Below the pieces are notes generated by a model, which had not been told where the DNA came from, made no database searches, and was given only the letters and a program-made list of their open reading frames with translations. Position numbers and translations under genes: made by a program. Positions 22,241-33,224 of a stretch of DNA of 64,000 nt are shown in pieces. Numbering within the stretch: the first letter of the stretch is position 1; every line of letters starts with the position of its first letter. This DNA is from Dendrolimus kikuchii (taxonomy: Eukaryota > Arthropoda > Insecta > Lepidoptera > Lasiocampidae): contig CM034406.1 in the NCBI GenBank assembly GCA_019925095.2, forward strand, positions 10,729,388 to 10,793,387, read 5' to 3'.

Positions 22241-23255
22241 TTATTTTAATTTATTTATAAGCTGGTTTATTTTGAATTAGATTTAATATCGGAAGCAAAA
22301 TGACAATGAGAAATGTTGCAAATTTTTCCAACGTTTACCTTTAGGAGGTTTTTTTGTGACTTACTGTAATTATACATTCTCTAAGAAACAATATACTGCT
22401 GATACAACTAAACGCTATCTATATTTTTATGAGTAAGTAAGTGTCTCGATTGTTGCCTGTATCCTACATACATTGATATGTTTTTCTCAAGCCCACAACA
22501 CTATTATTCACAAAACTGTGTAAATCTTTCTATAGTAATAAACTGAAAAGCATTCTACTATTATAAAATGATAAGGTTTTGTATACATATAAATTGTATT
22601 ATAGAAAAGGTTTACATTCTTAAAAATTTACACAAGTGTATACAATATAAATTTACATCATAAGAATAAAAAAATATTATCCAAAATCTTTCGACGGAAT
22701 GAAATTTGAAATAAAATTTCTCTCTAAACTATTCCTTGAAACTAAACCAAACGTATTTTACAATGGTAGGCATCGATTTTCTTTGTGAATTTGTACTTTT
22801 CCGCCGGCCTTATTAGGGATGTTAATAATTTTTTGGTAGATAAACATCGATGTTTACAATCGAAAAAGCTTAAAGTATTAATATATTTTTAAATAATGTA
22901 TTAGCCCACGTTCATTACAATATCATTTGATCAATCAAATAATGGCTGTGCTACATTATCGAGTATCTATAGTGATGAAACCAGTCGTTAGGAGTGATCA
23001 GGTAAAGCTTTAGTCCTAACTATCGCACTGATTGTATTAACAGACGTGAGCTTGTTTCTACTCAATAGTTACGTCTGTGTACAACTCATAAATGAGTAAT
23101 CTAATTGATAGTGTAATTTTATGTTAGTTATTTTATCGACCAATAGCTTTTGCTTGCAGCTTCCCTCACGTTAATGTAAATTTTATAAACAAAGTGCAGG
23201 AACGGCCGTTGGAGGAACCACACATCTTGTGAAAAACAAAAAATCTATCGAAAGG
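22241..23255. other. unassigned AT-rich sequence
   Basis: No gene seen. Short runs only. Confidence 0.4.
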
Positions 23256-23259
23256 TACA

Positions 23260-23405
23260 TTTTCCTGAGATAAAAAGTAGCCTATGTGCTATTCCAAACT
23301 ACAATCTATTTCTGTACCAAATTACATCCAGATCCGTTCAGCCGTTCTGGAATGATTGAGTAACAAACAACCATCCAAACTTTCGCATTTATAATATTAC
23401 TAATA
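23260..23405 (+). repeat. Lepidoptera-type interspersed repeat tail
   Basis: It contains GATCCGTTCAGCCGTTCTGG and GATTGAGTAACAAACAACC and ends TTCGCATTTATAATATTAC. It shares its layout with 8085-8440. Confidence 0.5.
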
Positions 23406-23433
23406 TTAGTTACATTGTTTTTTTATATTTTTT

Positions 23434-23714
23434 ATTGCAGAGTTCAGCAGACAGACAGACGGACCACCTGATGGAAACCGGTTACCATCGCCTATAGACA
23501 TTTGTAACACCAAAGGTGCTCCAAATGCGCTGCTGCTCTCTTGAGGGAGACTGCAACCTGGCCACTGATGCCGGAACACAACTCAAGGTTGTTATGGCGG
23601 CATACTCTAGACCGGGAAAATGCCCTCCCACCTGGCTGTGGGTTATTTTGTCGCCTCTTGCGACATGCTGTCCGGCCGTAGGAAATTGTATTCTTTCTCC
23701 GTTCCTGCTCGGAT
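23434..23714 (+). repeat. CAGACGG-family repeat, copy 1
   Basis: One of seven related 215-305 bp copies. It runs from TTGCAGAGTTCAGCAG to CGTTCCTGCTCGGA and includes ACCACCTGATGGAAACCGG and GACTGCAACCTGGCC. No protein is conserved between copies, so this is a non-autonomous dispersed repeat. The ends share an inverted TGCAGGA-like motif. Confidence 0.75.
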
Positions 23715-24275
23715 GATATTGTTCTGTGTCTATCATTCCAAAATCAAAAAATATAAGTACTTGCAAATCATATTATCGAGTATATATTATATGTCATGAT
23801 CACTATATTTAACCATGAAAGTGGGTGTATAGTTTTGCTCAATCGCTCCAGAAATTAAGCGATTTTTTTAAAAGTTAATACGCTTTTATGAGCTTCATAC
23901 GTATGTTAGTAACGGAATTTTTCAAGTTAAATTTGATCGACTTCCCGGTTTCCGATTGAGCTGAAATTGTGCACTTATGTGTATATCGCATGACAATGCA
24001 ATAATATGGTACCATGGAGCTGATCTGATGATGGAGTCGGAAGGTAGCTATAGGAACTCCTGTACTAAACAAGATAGACTCGTCGTGTTTGGCCTCGTTT
24101 TACTTGTCTTGGCTAGCACTCTGCTGCTACATGATATGCAAGATATCAAAAGTTTGTATTTAAAAATCTTTTTAAAAAAGCTTATTTTTACATAACTTTC
24201 CATTTTATCATAAGAGTGTATTTAATTCTTTTTTCAAAGTTTCCACGAAGAAGGGAATTAAATCACTAAATAATC
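23715..24275. other. unassigned sequence
   Basis: The short frame at 23977-24195 has no recognisable domain. Confidence 0.35.
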
Positions 24276-24279
24276 ACTA

Positions 24280-24640
24280 AAAAATGAAAAAGAAATATTA
24301 CTTTAAAAAAAATCTAAAAAAATACGCTTTTATAGAAAATCCAACTAAAAAATAGAAAATAAATTTTAATAAATTTGAATTAAAAATAGTGTAAGAAAAA
24401 ATAATTCTATTATAAAAAAAGCGTGGGGTGCTTTTCAGGATATTATCAAAATAACCCTTCTACTCATATCTGTTTATAAAATATTTATAACTATTGATAT
24501 CATGCACCCCACGCTTTTTTTACAATAAAATTTATTTTCTTACACTATTTTTTAATTCAAATTTATTTTCTATTTTTTAGTTGGATTTTCTATAAAAGAG
24601 TATTTTTTTAGTTTTTTTTTAAATATTTTTTTAGAAAAAG
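24280..24640. repeat. long inverted repeat (hairpin MITE)
   Basis: The arms run from about 24280 to 24431 and 24504 to 24640, with a 72-bp loop. The inner ends are a perfect AAAAAAAGCGTGGGGTGC and GCACCCCACGCTTTTTTT. Further out the arms share ATAGAAAATCCAACTAAAAA and its complement, with one 10-bp indel. AT-rich and non-coding. A transcript would form a long hairpin. Confidence 0.8.
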
Positions 24641-24644
24641 GAGC

Positions 24645-25040
24645 CTATTTATCTGATTGCTTTAAATAATGAAAAGCTTCCAGGTCGTCACATATCATAT
24701 AGCAGCTATTTACCACAAATAGTATCAAAAGTTATGGAACTTTGAATTATCGATAGATTTTTGTTTATAATAGTGGTGGATGCAACCCTAGTCGTCCTGC
24801 TAGTGAAGTAACGTGGCTGTGGGTGACCGGAGCGACGTTTGACCTACTTACCATACCGGTGGTGGTTTTGGGATCCATTATTTATGCAGCTTTTAGTATA
24901 AAACATTGATCAAGACGAGAGAACAAAAAAGTCTGTGGCTTGATGGATTGTTTCGTGTATTTTACGTGATAGTTTCCTACTTTTTATTTGGCTTTTTTTT
25001 GACAGTTAATAACCAGTTCAGAGTTTGTTTTATTTTTATT
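24645..25040. other. unassigned sequence
   Basis: Nothing recognisable. Confidence 0.35.
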
Positions 25041-25043
25041 TTT

Positions 25044-25345
25044 ATTGCATGAGTTCAGCAGACAGGCAAATTGCCCACCTGATGGAAAGCGGTTACCATC
25101 TCCTATGGACATTTGCAACAGCAAAGGCTTTACAAATGCGCTGCTGCTCTCTTAAGAGAGACTGGAACCTGGCCAGTAATGCCGGAATACAACTCAAGGA
25201 TGTTATGCCAGTACAACCTAAACCAGGAGCGGTAGCCATCTAGACGGGAAAATACCCTATTACCTGGCTGTGAGTTGTTTTTTCGCCTCTTACAACAGGC
25301 CGCCCGGCCGCAGAAAATTGTTTCTTTCTTCGGTCCTGCACGGAT
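25044..25345 (+). repeat. CAGACGG-family repeat, copy 2
   Basis: Full-length, from TTGCATGAGTTCAGCAGACA to CGGTCCTGCACGGA. The 72-codon frame in it is not conserved among copies. Confidence 0.75.
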
Positions 25346-25349
25346 AATG

Positions 25350-25695
25350 TTTTTTAAACAAGCGACATTAAAGTTTTTATTATTTTTATTAGTTAGTTAG
25401 TTTTTAGTTATTAAGTTTTATTCTAGTATACATATGCATGTGATATTTTATAACCAATATTAAAATTATTTCAAATAAGACGAATGATAGTTAGCACACC
25501 TGGTTTTTCTTTTTTAAAATATCATAATAATAATTTTAATTAAAAATTTAGCGGTATGAAATAAGCCATTCGCTCGTTTTTTTTATGAACTTTTATTAAA
25601 TTCACACAAAACGTGTTTTGCCAAAATGGCAACGTGATTCTAAATTCGACATTAGACCGTTCCTTTCTGTCTTTCAATTTGGAACAATCAACCAA
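25350..25695. other. unassigned AT-rich sequence
   Basis: No feature I can support. Confidence 0.4.
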
Positions 25696-25699
25696 ACTG

Positions 25700-25785
25700 A
25701 TCCATATGAACATAAACTTGCATTATTCAATGTCATTGATCTTATCATATATTTTGAGTTCTGTGCCTTTCAACTACATTGATTA
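25700..25785 (-). repeat. short repeat shared with 57385-57447
   Basis: The minus strand contains AAAGGCACAGAACTCAAA and ATCAATGACATTGAATAATG, matching the plus strand near 57388-57440. It is part of a longer unit on the minus strand (to about 26150) that holds a 118-codon frame without recognisable domains. Confidence 0.45.
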
Positions 25786-26260
25786 AATTTAGTTGATCCG
25801 TCTAATATCAGCACAAGCAACAACGAAGCAACACCACTTATCACTACGTTTTTCTAAGTTACAGGCGATCCCTTTCCTCGAACATTTTAGAACAACAACA
25901 AAACTTGTATTTTTGAAAATCGAACACAAACACGAGTCGGGAAAAAGTTTTACTCTACAACATAAATTTACATAAAGTTGGCAAAATCCGTATGTACTGG
26001 CAGTGAGGCCCAGCGAGCTATTTCTCTCTAACTTCTGTTGTACCGACAATCGGAACTTTAAAGTTATTTTTGTTGTACATTTAAAGAGTTGTACGCTAAC
26101 TGAAGTTTTGGTGCATACTGATTTCAGGGAGGTTTGTTGAAGCAAGTTAGAGTTGTTTTGTTTGAATGTTCTATGATCTGTAGTACTCTAGTAAATAACT
26201 GGTAATAATTTGTTAAATCTTATTTTGATGGGTTGTTGTGGAAAATGTTGGTTATTTCAG

Positions 26261-26337
26261 GCGACGAGGAAGTTGGGACTTCGAGGAAATCTTCTTAAGC
26301 ACCGGCTTCAACTCGGCAGGCTACTACCTATGTATGT
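26261..26337 (+). CDS. candidate terminal exon, frame uncertain
   Basis: An acceptor GTTGGTTATTTCAG ends at 26260. The next ~75 nt are distinctly GC-rich. One frame gives DEEVGTSRKSS then stop. A second gives GSWDFEEIFLSTGFNSAGYY and stops after YLCM. A third runs to about 26350. No donor follows, so it would be a last exon. The DD41D transposon lies 170 bp downstream and is unrelated. I cannot name a gene. Confidence 0.25.
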
Positions 26338-26506
26338 AAAATGTATTTAACTGACCACACTATTATACGTGTGGCAACACTCGCTGTCTCTCTAATATGA
26401 CTGCTTGTTCGTTCCGTGTGTACTTATAGTAATTAAATATTTGCATTGTGCTTAATATTGTTTCTACCGGCCGGTCGCGATATTTACAGTCGTTGGTTAA
26501 ATTGTA

Positions 26507-27774
26507 AGGGCCGATGTTGAATGTGAACCACACCTAAACGCCAAGTTTTTTTCCGAATTTTATTTGACATTTCTCTATTTTAGACTTACTCAATTTGAAC
26601 CATGGAGAGATACACAATCCAACAACGTGTTAAAGTTATCCAGACTTATTATGAAAATGGGCGTTCAAATCAAAATGCATATCGTGCACTTCGTGATTTT
26701 TTTGGTCAATTTGATCGTCCAAATGTGCGTACAATCGCAAAAATCGTGGAAAAATTCGAGCAAACCGGGTCTGTAGAAGATGTGAGAACACCAGTGCATG
26801 CTCGTACAGCTCGTACTGCAGAAAATATTGCTGCTGTTCGCGATAGTGTGGCTGAAGAGCCGTCCACCTCAACTCGTCGTCGTGCCCAACAATTGCACCT
26901 CTCACGCTCGTCGTTGATGAACATTATGCATAAAGACTTGCATTTACACGCTTACAAGGTGCAATTGGCTCAAGAACTAAAGCCTCTTGACCATTCCAAA
27001 CGTCGTGAATGGGCAGAATGGTGGCAAGAAATGGCAACAGTGGATGATCAATTTTCGAAGAAAATCATCTTCAGTGATGAGGCACATTTTCACCTCAGTG
27101 GATTCGTCAATAAACAGAATTGCCGCATTTGGGCGAATGAGAATCCAAGAGTGATTGTCGAAAAACCAATGCACCCACAAAGAGTGACTGTTTGGTGCGG
27201 TTTATGGGCTGGCGGCATCATCGGGCCGTATTTTTTCCAAACTGAGGCCGGTCAGGCAGTTACTGTGAATGGTGTTCGCTATCGTGAGATGATAACGAAC
27301 TTTTTATGGCCCGAATTGGAAGATATGGATGTAAACGATATGTGGTTTCAGCAGGACGGTGCCACTTGCCACACAGCTAACGAAACAATGGCTCTTTTGC
27401 GCAACAAATTCAATGGCCGTGTTATCTCACGTAATGGCGATGTCAATTGGCCGCCAAGATCATGTGATTTGACACCGTTGGACTTTTTTCTTTGGGGTTA
27501 TTTAAAAGAAAAGGTGTACGTCGATAAGCCAGCAACAATTCAAGAGCTAAAGGATGAGATAATTCGGCACATTAACGGCATAGAACCTCCATTATGCCTC
27601 AGGGTCATCGAAAATTTGGACCATCGGATGGAGGTGTGCCGCCGTGGTCGCGGCGCCCATTTGGCCGATATTTTATTCCATACATAATTGAGTAACACCA
27701 ATATATCATAATAAAATAAAATTACAATAATTTCCTAAATAGTTTGTATTTTATTCAAAATCAACATCGGCCCT
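26507..27774 (+). mobile_element. Tc1/mariner-superfamily DD41D (rosa-type) transposon
   Basis: Terminal inverted repeats are AGGGCCGATGTTGA at 26507-26520 and its perfect complement at 27761-27774, with weaker similarity continuing for a few more bases. The left flank is TA (26505-26506), the expected duplicated target. The right flank is TG, one change from TA. The 1268-bp length and single transposase gene are normal for this superfamily. With an open gene and perfect 14-bp ends this may be an active or recently active copy. Confidence 0.9.
26602..27687 (+). CDS. DD41D transposase (mariner superfamily, rosa-like), intact
   Basis: This 361-residue cut-and-paste transposase would bind the element's ends and move it to TA sites. 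Residues 1-110 form a paired-like helix-turn-helix DNA-binding region (MERYTIQQRVKVIQTYYENG onwards, then SRSSLMNIMH). The catalytic aspartates are D159 in IFSDEAHFHLSG, D252 in FQQDGATCH and D294 in CDLTPLDFFLWGY. There are 41 residues between the second and third, which defines the DD41D group. WPPRSCDLTPLD corresponds to the SPDLxPxD/E signature of the superfamily. Length is normal, and no stop or frameshift is present. The start is the first ATG, at an expected distance from the left end. Confidence 0.95.
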   Translation: MERYTIQQRVKVIQTYYENGRSNQNAYRALRDFFGQFDRPNVRTIAKIVEKFEQTGSVEDVRTPVHARTARTAENIAAVRDSVAEEPSTSTRRRAQQLHLSRSSLMNIMHKDLHLHAYKVQLAQELKPLDHSKRREWAEWWQEMATVDDQFSKKIIFSDEAHFHLSGFVNKQNCRIWANENPRVIVEKPMHPQRVTVWCGLWAGGIIGPYFFQTEAGQAVTVNGVRYREMITNFLWPELEDMDVNDMWFQQDGATCHTANETMALLRNKFNGRVISRNGDVNWPPRSCDLTPLDFFLWGYLKEKVYVDKPATIQELKDEIIRHINGIEPPLCLRVIENLDHRMEVCRRGRGAHLADILFHT

Positions 27775-28416
27775 TGAAATTTAACCTTTTCAAACTTAGA
27801 ATTACGTTTATGCAAAATGCAATAGAATAAATATTTCAATTATAAACATTCGCTGGGTTTTGAAATTGAAATGAAATTGACTCTCTCAATTTTAGACACA
27901 GAATTTCCCACCAGCTCCTCGGCCTCGACTGATTCGTTTTATTAATTAATAAGCTCCTTAAAATATACTTATTTATCAGGCTACGGACCTATTAATTTCA
28001 TTTTACATAATGGGTACAAAGCTTTTGAACATCGATACCTTTGTTGAATTGGTTGACAGACTTCACAATGGTGACAACGGCACCTTTGTCCTTTTATTCA
28101 TAGAATCTTTGCCAATTGTAATAATAAATGAATATTTATATACGCATTGGGGTGTTATTTATTACTAAATTATTGTCTACTATGTTACTGTACAAAAGCC
28201 TCAACTAAGCTCATACCAAATTCTAGTGAACAAGAGAAACTTTCTTGAGAACATTTGCAAACATGAACGAAACGGTTCAAGGATGTGAGGGTGATTGGCT
28301 AGCGAAGATTCAAGCATCATTCTGATGAGTTCCTCAATTCAGTAAAGTAATCAATATCAATAAAGTTATCAATATCAATAAAGTTATTATTAGTTAGATA
28401 ACTATGAAATTGATAT
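27775..28416. other. unassigned AT-rich sequence
   Basis: ATCAATATCAATAAAGTTATC is tandemly repeated near 28350-28390. No gene. Confidence 0.45.
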
Positions 28417-28622
28417 CTATACTAATATTATAAAGAGGTAAAGTTTGTGAGTTTGTGACGTTGTAGGGGGTAATCTCTGGATCTATTAAACCGATTTTAA
28501 AAATTCTTTTACTGTTGGAAAGCTACGTTACCAGAGAGTGTCATAGGCTATATAACGTGACGCTATATATATATACCACGGGAGCGGGACAGAGCGCAGG
28601 TGAAACCGCGCCGGGCCGCTAG
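28417..28622 (+). mobile_element. short Helitron-like element, family B (complete)
   Basis: It starts A|TCTATACTAATATTATAAAG and ends GGGCCGCTAG|T (CTAG at 28619-28622), the A/T target and TC...CTAG ends of Helitrons. A GC-rich near-palindrome GCGCAGGTGAAACCGCGC precedes the 3' end. It is homologous over its full length to the minus strand of 43348-43540. Non-coding. Confidence 0.8.
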
Positions 28623-28907
28623 TTTCATATATGTATTCGATATGATTTTTACATGAATGTAAAAGCTCAGTGCATTATTTAACACAGTCGAAATCGTTTT
28701 CGGTTACAGCAACCTTTATGTACTATGAACATTAGAGCTCTGAGTGCATACATATACCTATATTTTTAAACCTCATTTTCTGACTAGTTACTGCCAGAGG
28801 TGAGATGCTGTTTATTATTTTGTTATATAGATTATATCTGTATCTTCCAATTTGCAAACATAATCTTAATACTTTATATGTATTATACATTGTTATATAT
28901 AATATGT

Positions 28908-29060
28908 TAGGAGCCTTAAGAACAGACGAGAGTGCATGACAAGAGTTATGAATGTCAAAGAAGCAAGTGAGGTGTGTAAGAATAAGCATAAATGGCGCTC
29001 TGTTGTTCGTGCCTACCCCGCAAGGGAACTGGCGTGAAGTTATGTATGTATGTATGTATA
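28908..29060 (+). mobile_element. RTE-type LINE, 3' end (5'-truncated)
   Basis: Matches the last ~130 bp of the LINE fragment at 58680-59430, including GAATGTCAAAGAAGCAAGTG and CTACCCCGCAAGGGAACTGG, then TGA and a (TATG)n tail. It begins at the GGAGCC segment, almost the same breakpoint as the copy at 42724. Confidence 0.85.
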
Positions 29061-29074
29061 TATATATATCTATT

Positions 29075-30365
29075 TTCTGTGCATATATTAATATAATCTA
29101 TCTGCTTAATATAAATTACGTCATTGTAACATTTATTTCTTTTCTACATTTTACCAGATATTTGCGTTCAAGTATTTATTTCCATTATTTTTTAAATATT
29201 AAAAAAATCACAAAAAATTTAAATGTTTTATAAAAATGCATCGAAAACAATATATTTATTAAAACAATACACAATCTTGAAGCTTGTTAGTTACGGAGTT
29301 TGGGGTCCAGACTACCGGTAGTTGCGGTCCGGATATTATTATCAGTATTATTTTATACTTATAACGTCTCATCTCTGCAAGTGTATATTGTACGCTTATA
29401 ATACTATATACCTTATGTGGTGTAACAGAAGATGTATGTCAGAATAAAGGAGTGTGGAAGTGAAAAGACTTATTATGACGACCCCATATAGTTGGGAGAC
29501 GGTAAAAGAAAAGAGATATACTATATACCTTTAGTGTGCGTTGTTAATCTTATTGGAATGAAGTTATTTTACGCGGCTTGCACTAGAGTGAACTGGCAGA
29601 AATCTTCACGTAAGGAAAAAGCGTTGCCCCTTCTAGGCGACTTTTAACGTAGGGAGATTCGTTTCTGACGAAGGTCTTCTGGCCGATTTGTATTTTATAG
29701 TAATTGACTTCATATTTAATGTCTATAGATATATCTGTTATATATGACGTGCAATGAATTTACAATTTATTAGCAAGCCTGTAGACTTTATCCTGCTCTG
29801 AAAAAAATAAAAATTTAGAACCTAATTGCAGTGCTGCCTATTCGGTCTGAATGTGACTCTAAACCACCCAGGAACCTACTCAAACACATACAAAAAAAAA
29901 ACGTTAAAATCGGGCCAGGGATTTAGGATGAGTTCAGTGATATACACATGCACAGAATATTTTTATGTATAAAGATTGATGCAGTTTAATTAATTCAGTG
30001 TAATATAAAAATATCGAAGTTTTTCAATTCCCGCAAGTCAACAAGACCCAAAGGGCCCCACTACGAATTACTTAAATGAATGCCTTAAACGCCGCATCCC
30101 CTTGCCCTCCTTTTTAGGAATTTCGTACTCTTAGCAGAATTATATACTTTACCCACCCCTATTTAAGATTAAGTTACCCCTTTTTCATTTGCATTATCAC
30201 TTTTCACAAAATTGATAAGAGCCTACATAATTGAGTTTTTTTTTAAAGAGATAAACTTAAAAGGCTCTTTAGAATGCCGATCATGATTTTAAATTAAGAA
30301 CATAAATTTTTATCTAGGGAATAAGACTTGAATTTATTTAATTAAGTATTTTTCACCTTACTGCT
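29075..30365. other. unassigned sequence
   Basis: No gene supported. Some GC-richer patches (29290-29340, 29610-29700) have no recognisable domain. Confidence 0.35.
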
Positions 30366-30370
30366 CCATC

Positions 30371-30560
30371 TGGGATAATGTTATGGTTATTGCCCGAATC
30401 ACGTAGATGTAGCGATGGGTTTAATGCGTTATTGGAGATGCGATATTGTTAATTACGTCAAATATTGACATATAACATATGTATGCAGCTATTCGATAAC
30501 GGTGTTATTTTAACGCTAACGCATTTGGCCACAGTCAATAGCTATAACATTATCGCAGGT
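30371..30560 (-). mobile_element. MITE with terminal inverted repeats (pairs with 19536)
   Basis: The minus strand contains CATCGCTACATCTACGTGAT and ATAACCATAACATTATCCCA, matching the right part of 19536-19790. The other end TGGCCACAGTCAATAGC is the counterpart of its left part. Confidence 0.5.
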
Positions 30561-31064
30561 GAAGCCCGAGATCTAAATCTGTGTGCATAAAGTCGTTTTG
30601 ATGAAGGAGTATTGACACGTGGTAGATCCATGCTGGATAGAATCATTACCTTGATTACATTGATTGATTATAGCTCACTGGACCGGCTAGATCGGTGTTA
30701 TACCACGCTCTCACAGAAATATATCGGCGTGAATTTTTATTTTATTTTTTCATTTCATTCTATTTTATTTTATTTGGGGGGCTAACAGTTATAGTCTTAA
30801 AAATTAGTTACAAAAGTGGGTAAAGATGAGCTATTGATAAGCCTTCACAGATGACAGATAATATAACAATGAGTGTTTAAGATAAGCTTAATAATTTGAG
30901 TAAAAAACTACGACTATGTATGTCTATAATTGTCGAACAGGTTACTAATTATTGTTAATATAAAGTTCATCTAACTTCATAGTTACAGATGCTAGACTGT
31001 CCGCAAATAAGTCAATGTCAACATGATCCAACTTACTAAGTTTCTTAAATTCGTTGACTATTAG

Positions 31065-31255
31065 TATGTTATATAGTTTTTTCGTACGATGAGTAGGAGT
31101 TTCTCCACCTCTCCACTTATCCCATCCAGCAACCATCGCATCCCCTTAATCACATCCTAAAGGATGGCAACGTGTTGGCTTCCCTTCTGGTGTTGCAAAC
31201 GTATGTAGATGGTAAACACTATTCATTAGGTAAGTCGTGCAGTTTGTCTGCTGTA
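31065..31255 (-). repeat. CAGACGG-related repeat (pairs with 32525-32770)
   Basis: The minus strand shows GCAGACAAACTGCACG, TGCAACACCAG, GGATGCGATGG and ACTCATCGTACGAAAAA, in the same order as 32525-32770. The 63-codon frame is not conserved. Confidence 0.55.
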
Positions 31256-31334
31256 TGTATTCTAGCAATACAAAATGTTATGACAAACTACAATTCGCCC
31301 ACAGCTACGTTACGTTCGCGCTGTATGGAATAAG

Positions 31335-31562
31335 TTAACTTATACGTGTCCTAACAACTTGGAATTACTCTCGGGAAAAGTCCCGCGGGATTCCCGGTAT
31401 ATAAAGTATTATACATTTTAAGTCCGGGAATTTACTATTGAAATCGGCCCAGCAGTATTTATGTGACTCCCGAGCAAACAGACAAATACAAAAAAATCTA
31501 TGAAACAAAAGACAATATATATTATAATACACTTTTACAGTTTTATAATATTGTATAGAAGA
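31335..31562 (-). mobile_element. Helitron-like element, family A (fragment)
   Basis: The 5' end on the minus strand is at 31562 (TCTTCTATACAATATTATAA). The shared interior GGGATTCCCGG and GAAATCGGCCCAGCAG is present. It is internally deleted compared with the 34 kb copy. Confidence 0.55.
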
Positions 31563-32280
31563 TATAGATGTCAAGTAAAAACGCCGTAGGCATGAGTTAG
31601 TTATGAAAACCGGCAACGCAGAGCGTAGGCGGGGGATGAGGAAAATAATACGCGTCATCGTCGGGTGCGCGACCTGAAAGACGCCTGCAGGAAGACGTCG
31701 TTGACGGTTATGTTATTGCTAATTTTCAGCACCAACGCAGGCTAAGTCGCGGATGGCCGTTAGTATTTTGATTTAACTTTTTTAACTAATTAGCGGTTAC
31801 GTACGTTTACGGTACCTTTTTTGCCGAAATTGCAACAGAAAAGGCAGGAAAAGGCTTCTAAGATCTAGACGCTTCTTGAACTCTTACCCGAAGCACTTAA
31901 AAATCCTTATTACTTAAGTAAAGTTCAGTGTTGGAATTACGACCTAGGGTTATTGTTTTAGTATTAAGGTCGTGAAATAAAAATGGTAAACACTAGCACT
32001 TATTGGGGCTTTAACGTTCACTTAACGAGTTCAGAATGACAGCTACAAAGTAAATAATTGGCATTTTCAATTGTTTTTTGTAATCTACTTATATCTTTAT
32101 TGTTCTGCTTTGAATATGGTTTTAAACTGTCTTTTGAATTCAAGAGACTTTTGAATGTTTTGTATATTTTATTTAGACACTAATATTAAACTTGCATTCT
32201 TGTATGGATTGATTAACTTAAAATAAATGCTCGCTTTTAACTCATTGTTGCCCTGGATATTTATATATTGCGATAAAATG
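31563..32280. other. unassigned sequence
   Basis: No supported gene or repeat end. Confidence 0.35.
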
Positions 32281-32281
32281 T

Positions 32282-32451
32282 GGCCCACAAAAAATAAAGT
32301 CTGTACTTTTGACTAGGCCCATCTATTCTTATGTATTTCGCTGAATCCGAATCTGGGGTCAGTTTAGTCCATACACCCTCTTTCTGTATTTTTGGTCCAT
32401 AAATCCTGGGTCTGATCAAAAGTACAGATCACTTTTTATTTCTTGTGGGCC
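32282..32451 (-). mobile_element. TIR MITE, GGCCCACAA ends (pairs with 40670)
   Basis: The ends GGCCCACAAAAAATAAAG and its complement CTTTTTATTTCTTGTGGGCC are inverted repeats extending through CTGTACTTTTGA / TCAAAAGTACAG. The body aligns to the 40 kb copy in the opposite orientation. Confidence 0.65.
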
Positions 32452-32524
32452 GGTGTAATTGATGACATGAGTGAATGAAGAAGATAGCTGAAGATTGGTT
32501 TTTCATTTTATTGCGAAGCTGGCA

Positions 32525-32770
32525 GGTTGACGTCTCATCTAATGGAAAGTGCTTAGCCTTGTGTATAGACCTTTGCAACACCAGTGGCGAAACCAATGCG
32601 GTGTCAGCCTTGAGGATGGGATGAAGGGGATGCGATAGGAGGATGAGATAAAGGGATCAGACAGGAGGAATGGAACAAAGGGAGTGAGGTTGGGGAATGG
32701 AATAGAGACAATGGCCTAGGTGGAGGCGAAGTGTGCCACCGGAACTTACTCATCGTACGAAATACGTTAA
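32525..32770 (+). repeat. CAGACGG-related repeat with GGATGAGAT-type body
   Basis: It shares GCAACACCAG and GGATGCGATAGG with 31065-31255, and GCCACCGGAACTT with the end of 4195-4500. Purine-rich and non-coding. Confidence 0.5.
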
Positions 32771-32921
32771 CTGAAGGCTAACCATTTGAAGTCGGTATTC
32801 TACTAGAGCGTGGTATCACACTGATGAGCAGATCCAGCGAGCTGTAATCAGGATTATAATTCCAGCATGGCTTTAAAATATGGAAAATTGTCAATATAGT
32901 TTTCCGTTACGTACTTTTTCA

Positions 32922-33220
32922 TTGCACAAGTTCTGCAGACAGGCATGGCCCACCTGATGAAAAGCGGTTACCATCGCCTATGGATATTTGCAACACCAAA
33001 GGTGCTACTAATCTGCTGCCGCTCTCTAAAGGGAGACTGGAACCTGGCCATTAATGCCGGAACACAAATCGAGGTTCTTATGGCGGCATACTCTAGACCA
33101 GGGGTGGTAGCCATTCAGACGGGCAAATACCCTACCACCTGGCTGTGGGTTGTTTTGTCACCTCTTACGAGAGGCCACCCGGCCACAGGAAATTGTATTC
33201 TTTCTCCGTTCCTGCACTTA
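32922..33220 (+). repeat. CAGACGG-family repeat, copy 3
   Basis: Full-length, TTGCACAAGTTCTGCAGACA to CGTTCCTGCAC. Contains GACTGGAACCTGGCC and ACCCTACCACCTGGCTGTGG. Confidence 0.75.
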
Positions 33221-33224
33221 TAGA

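Noticed and set aside
25789..26145. A 118-codon minus-strand gene
   Set aside because: Cysteine-rich but without domain, signal peptide or splice context, and part of it lies beside repeat sequence shared with 57.4 kb.
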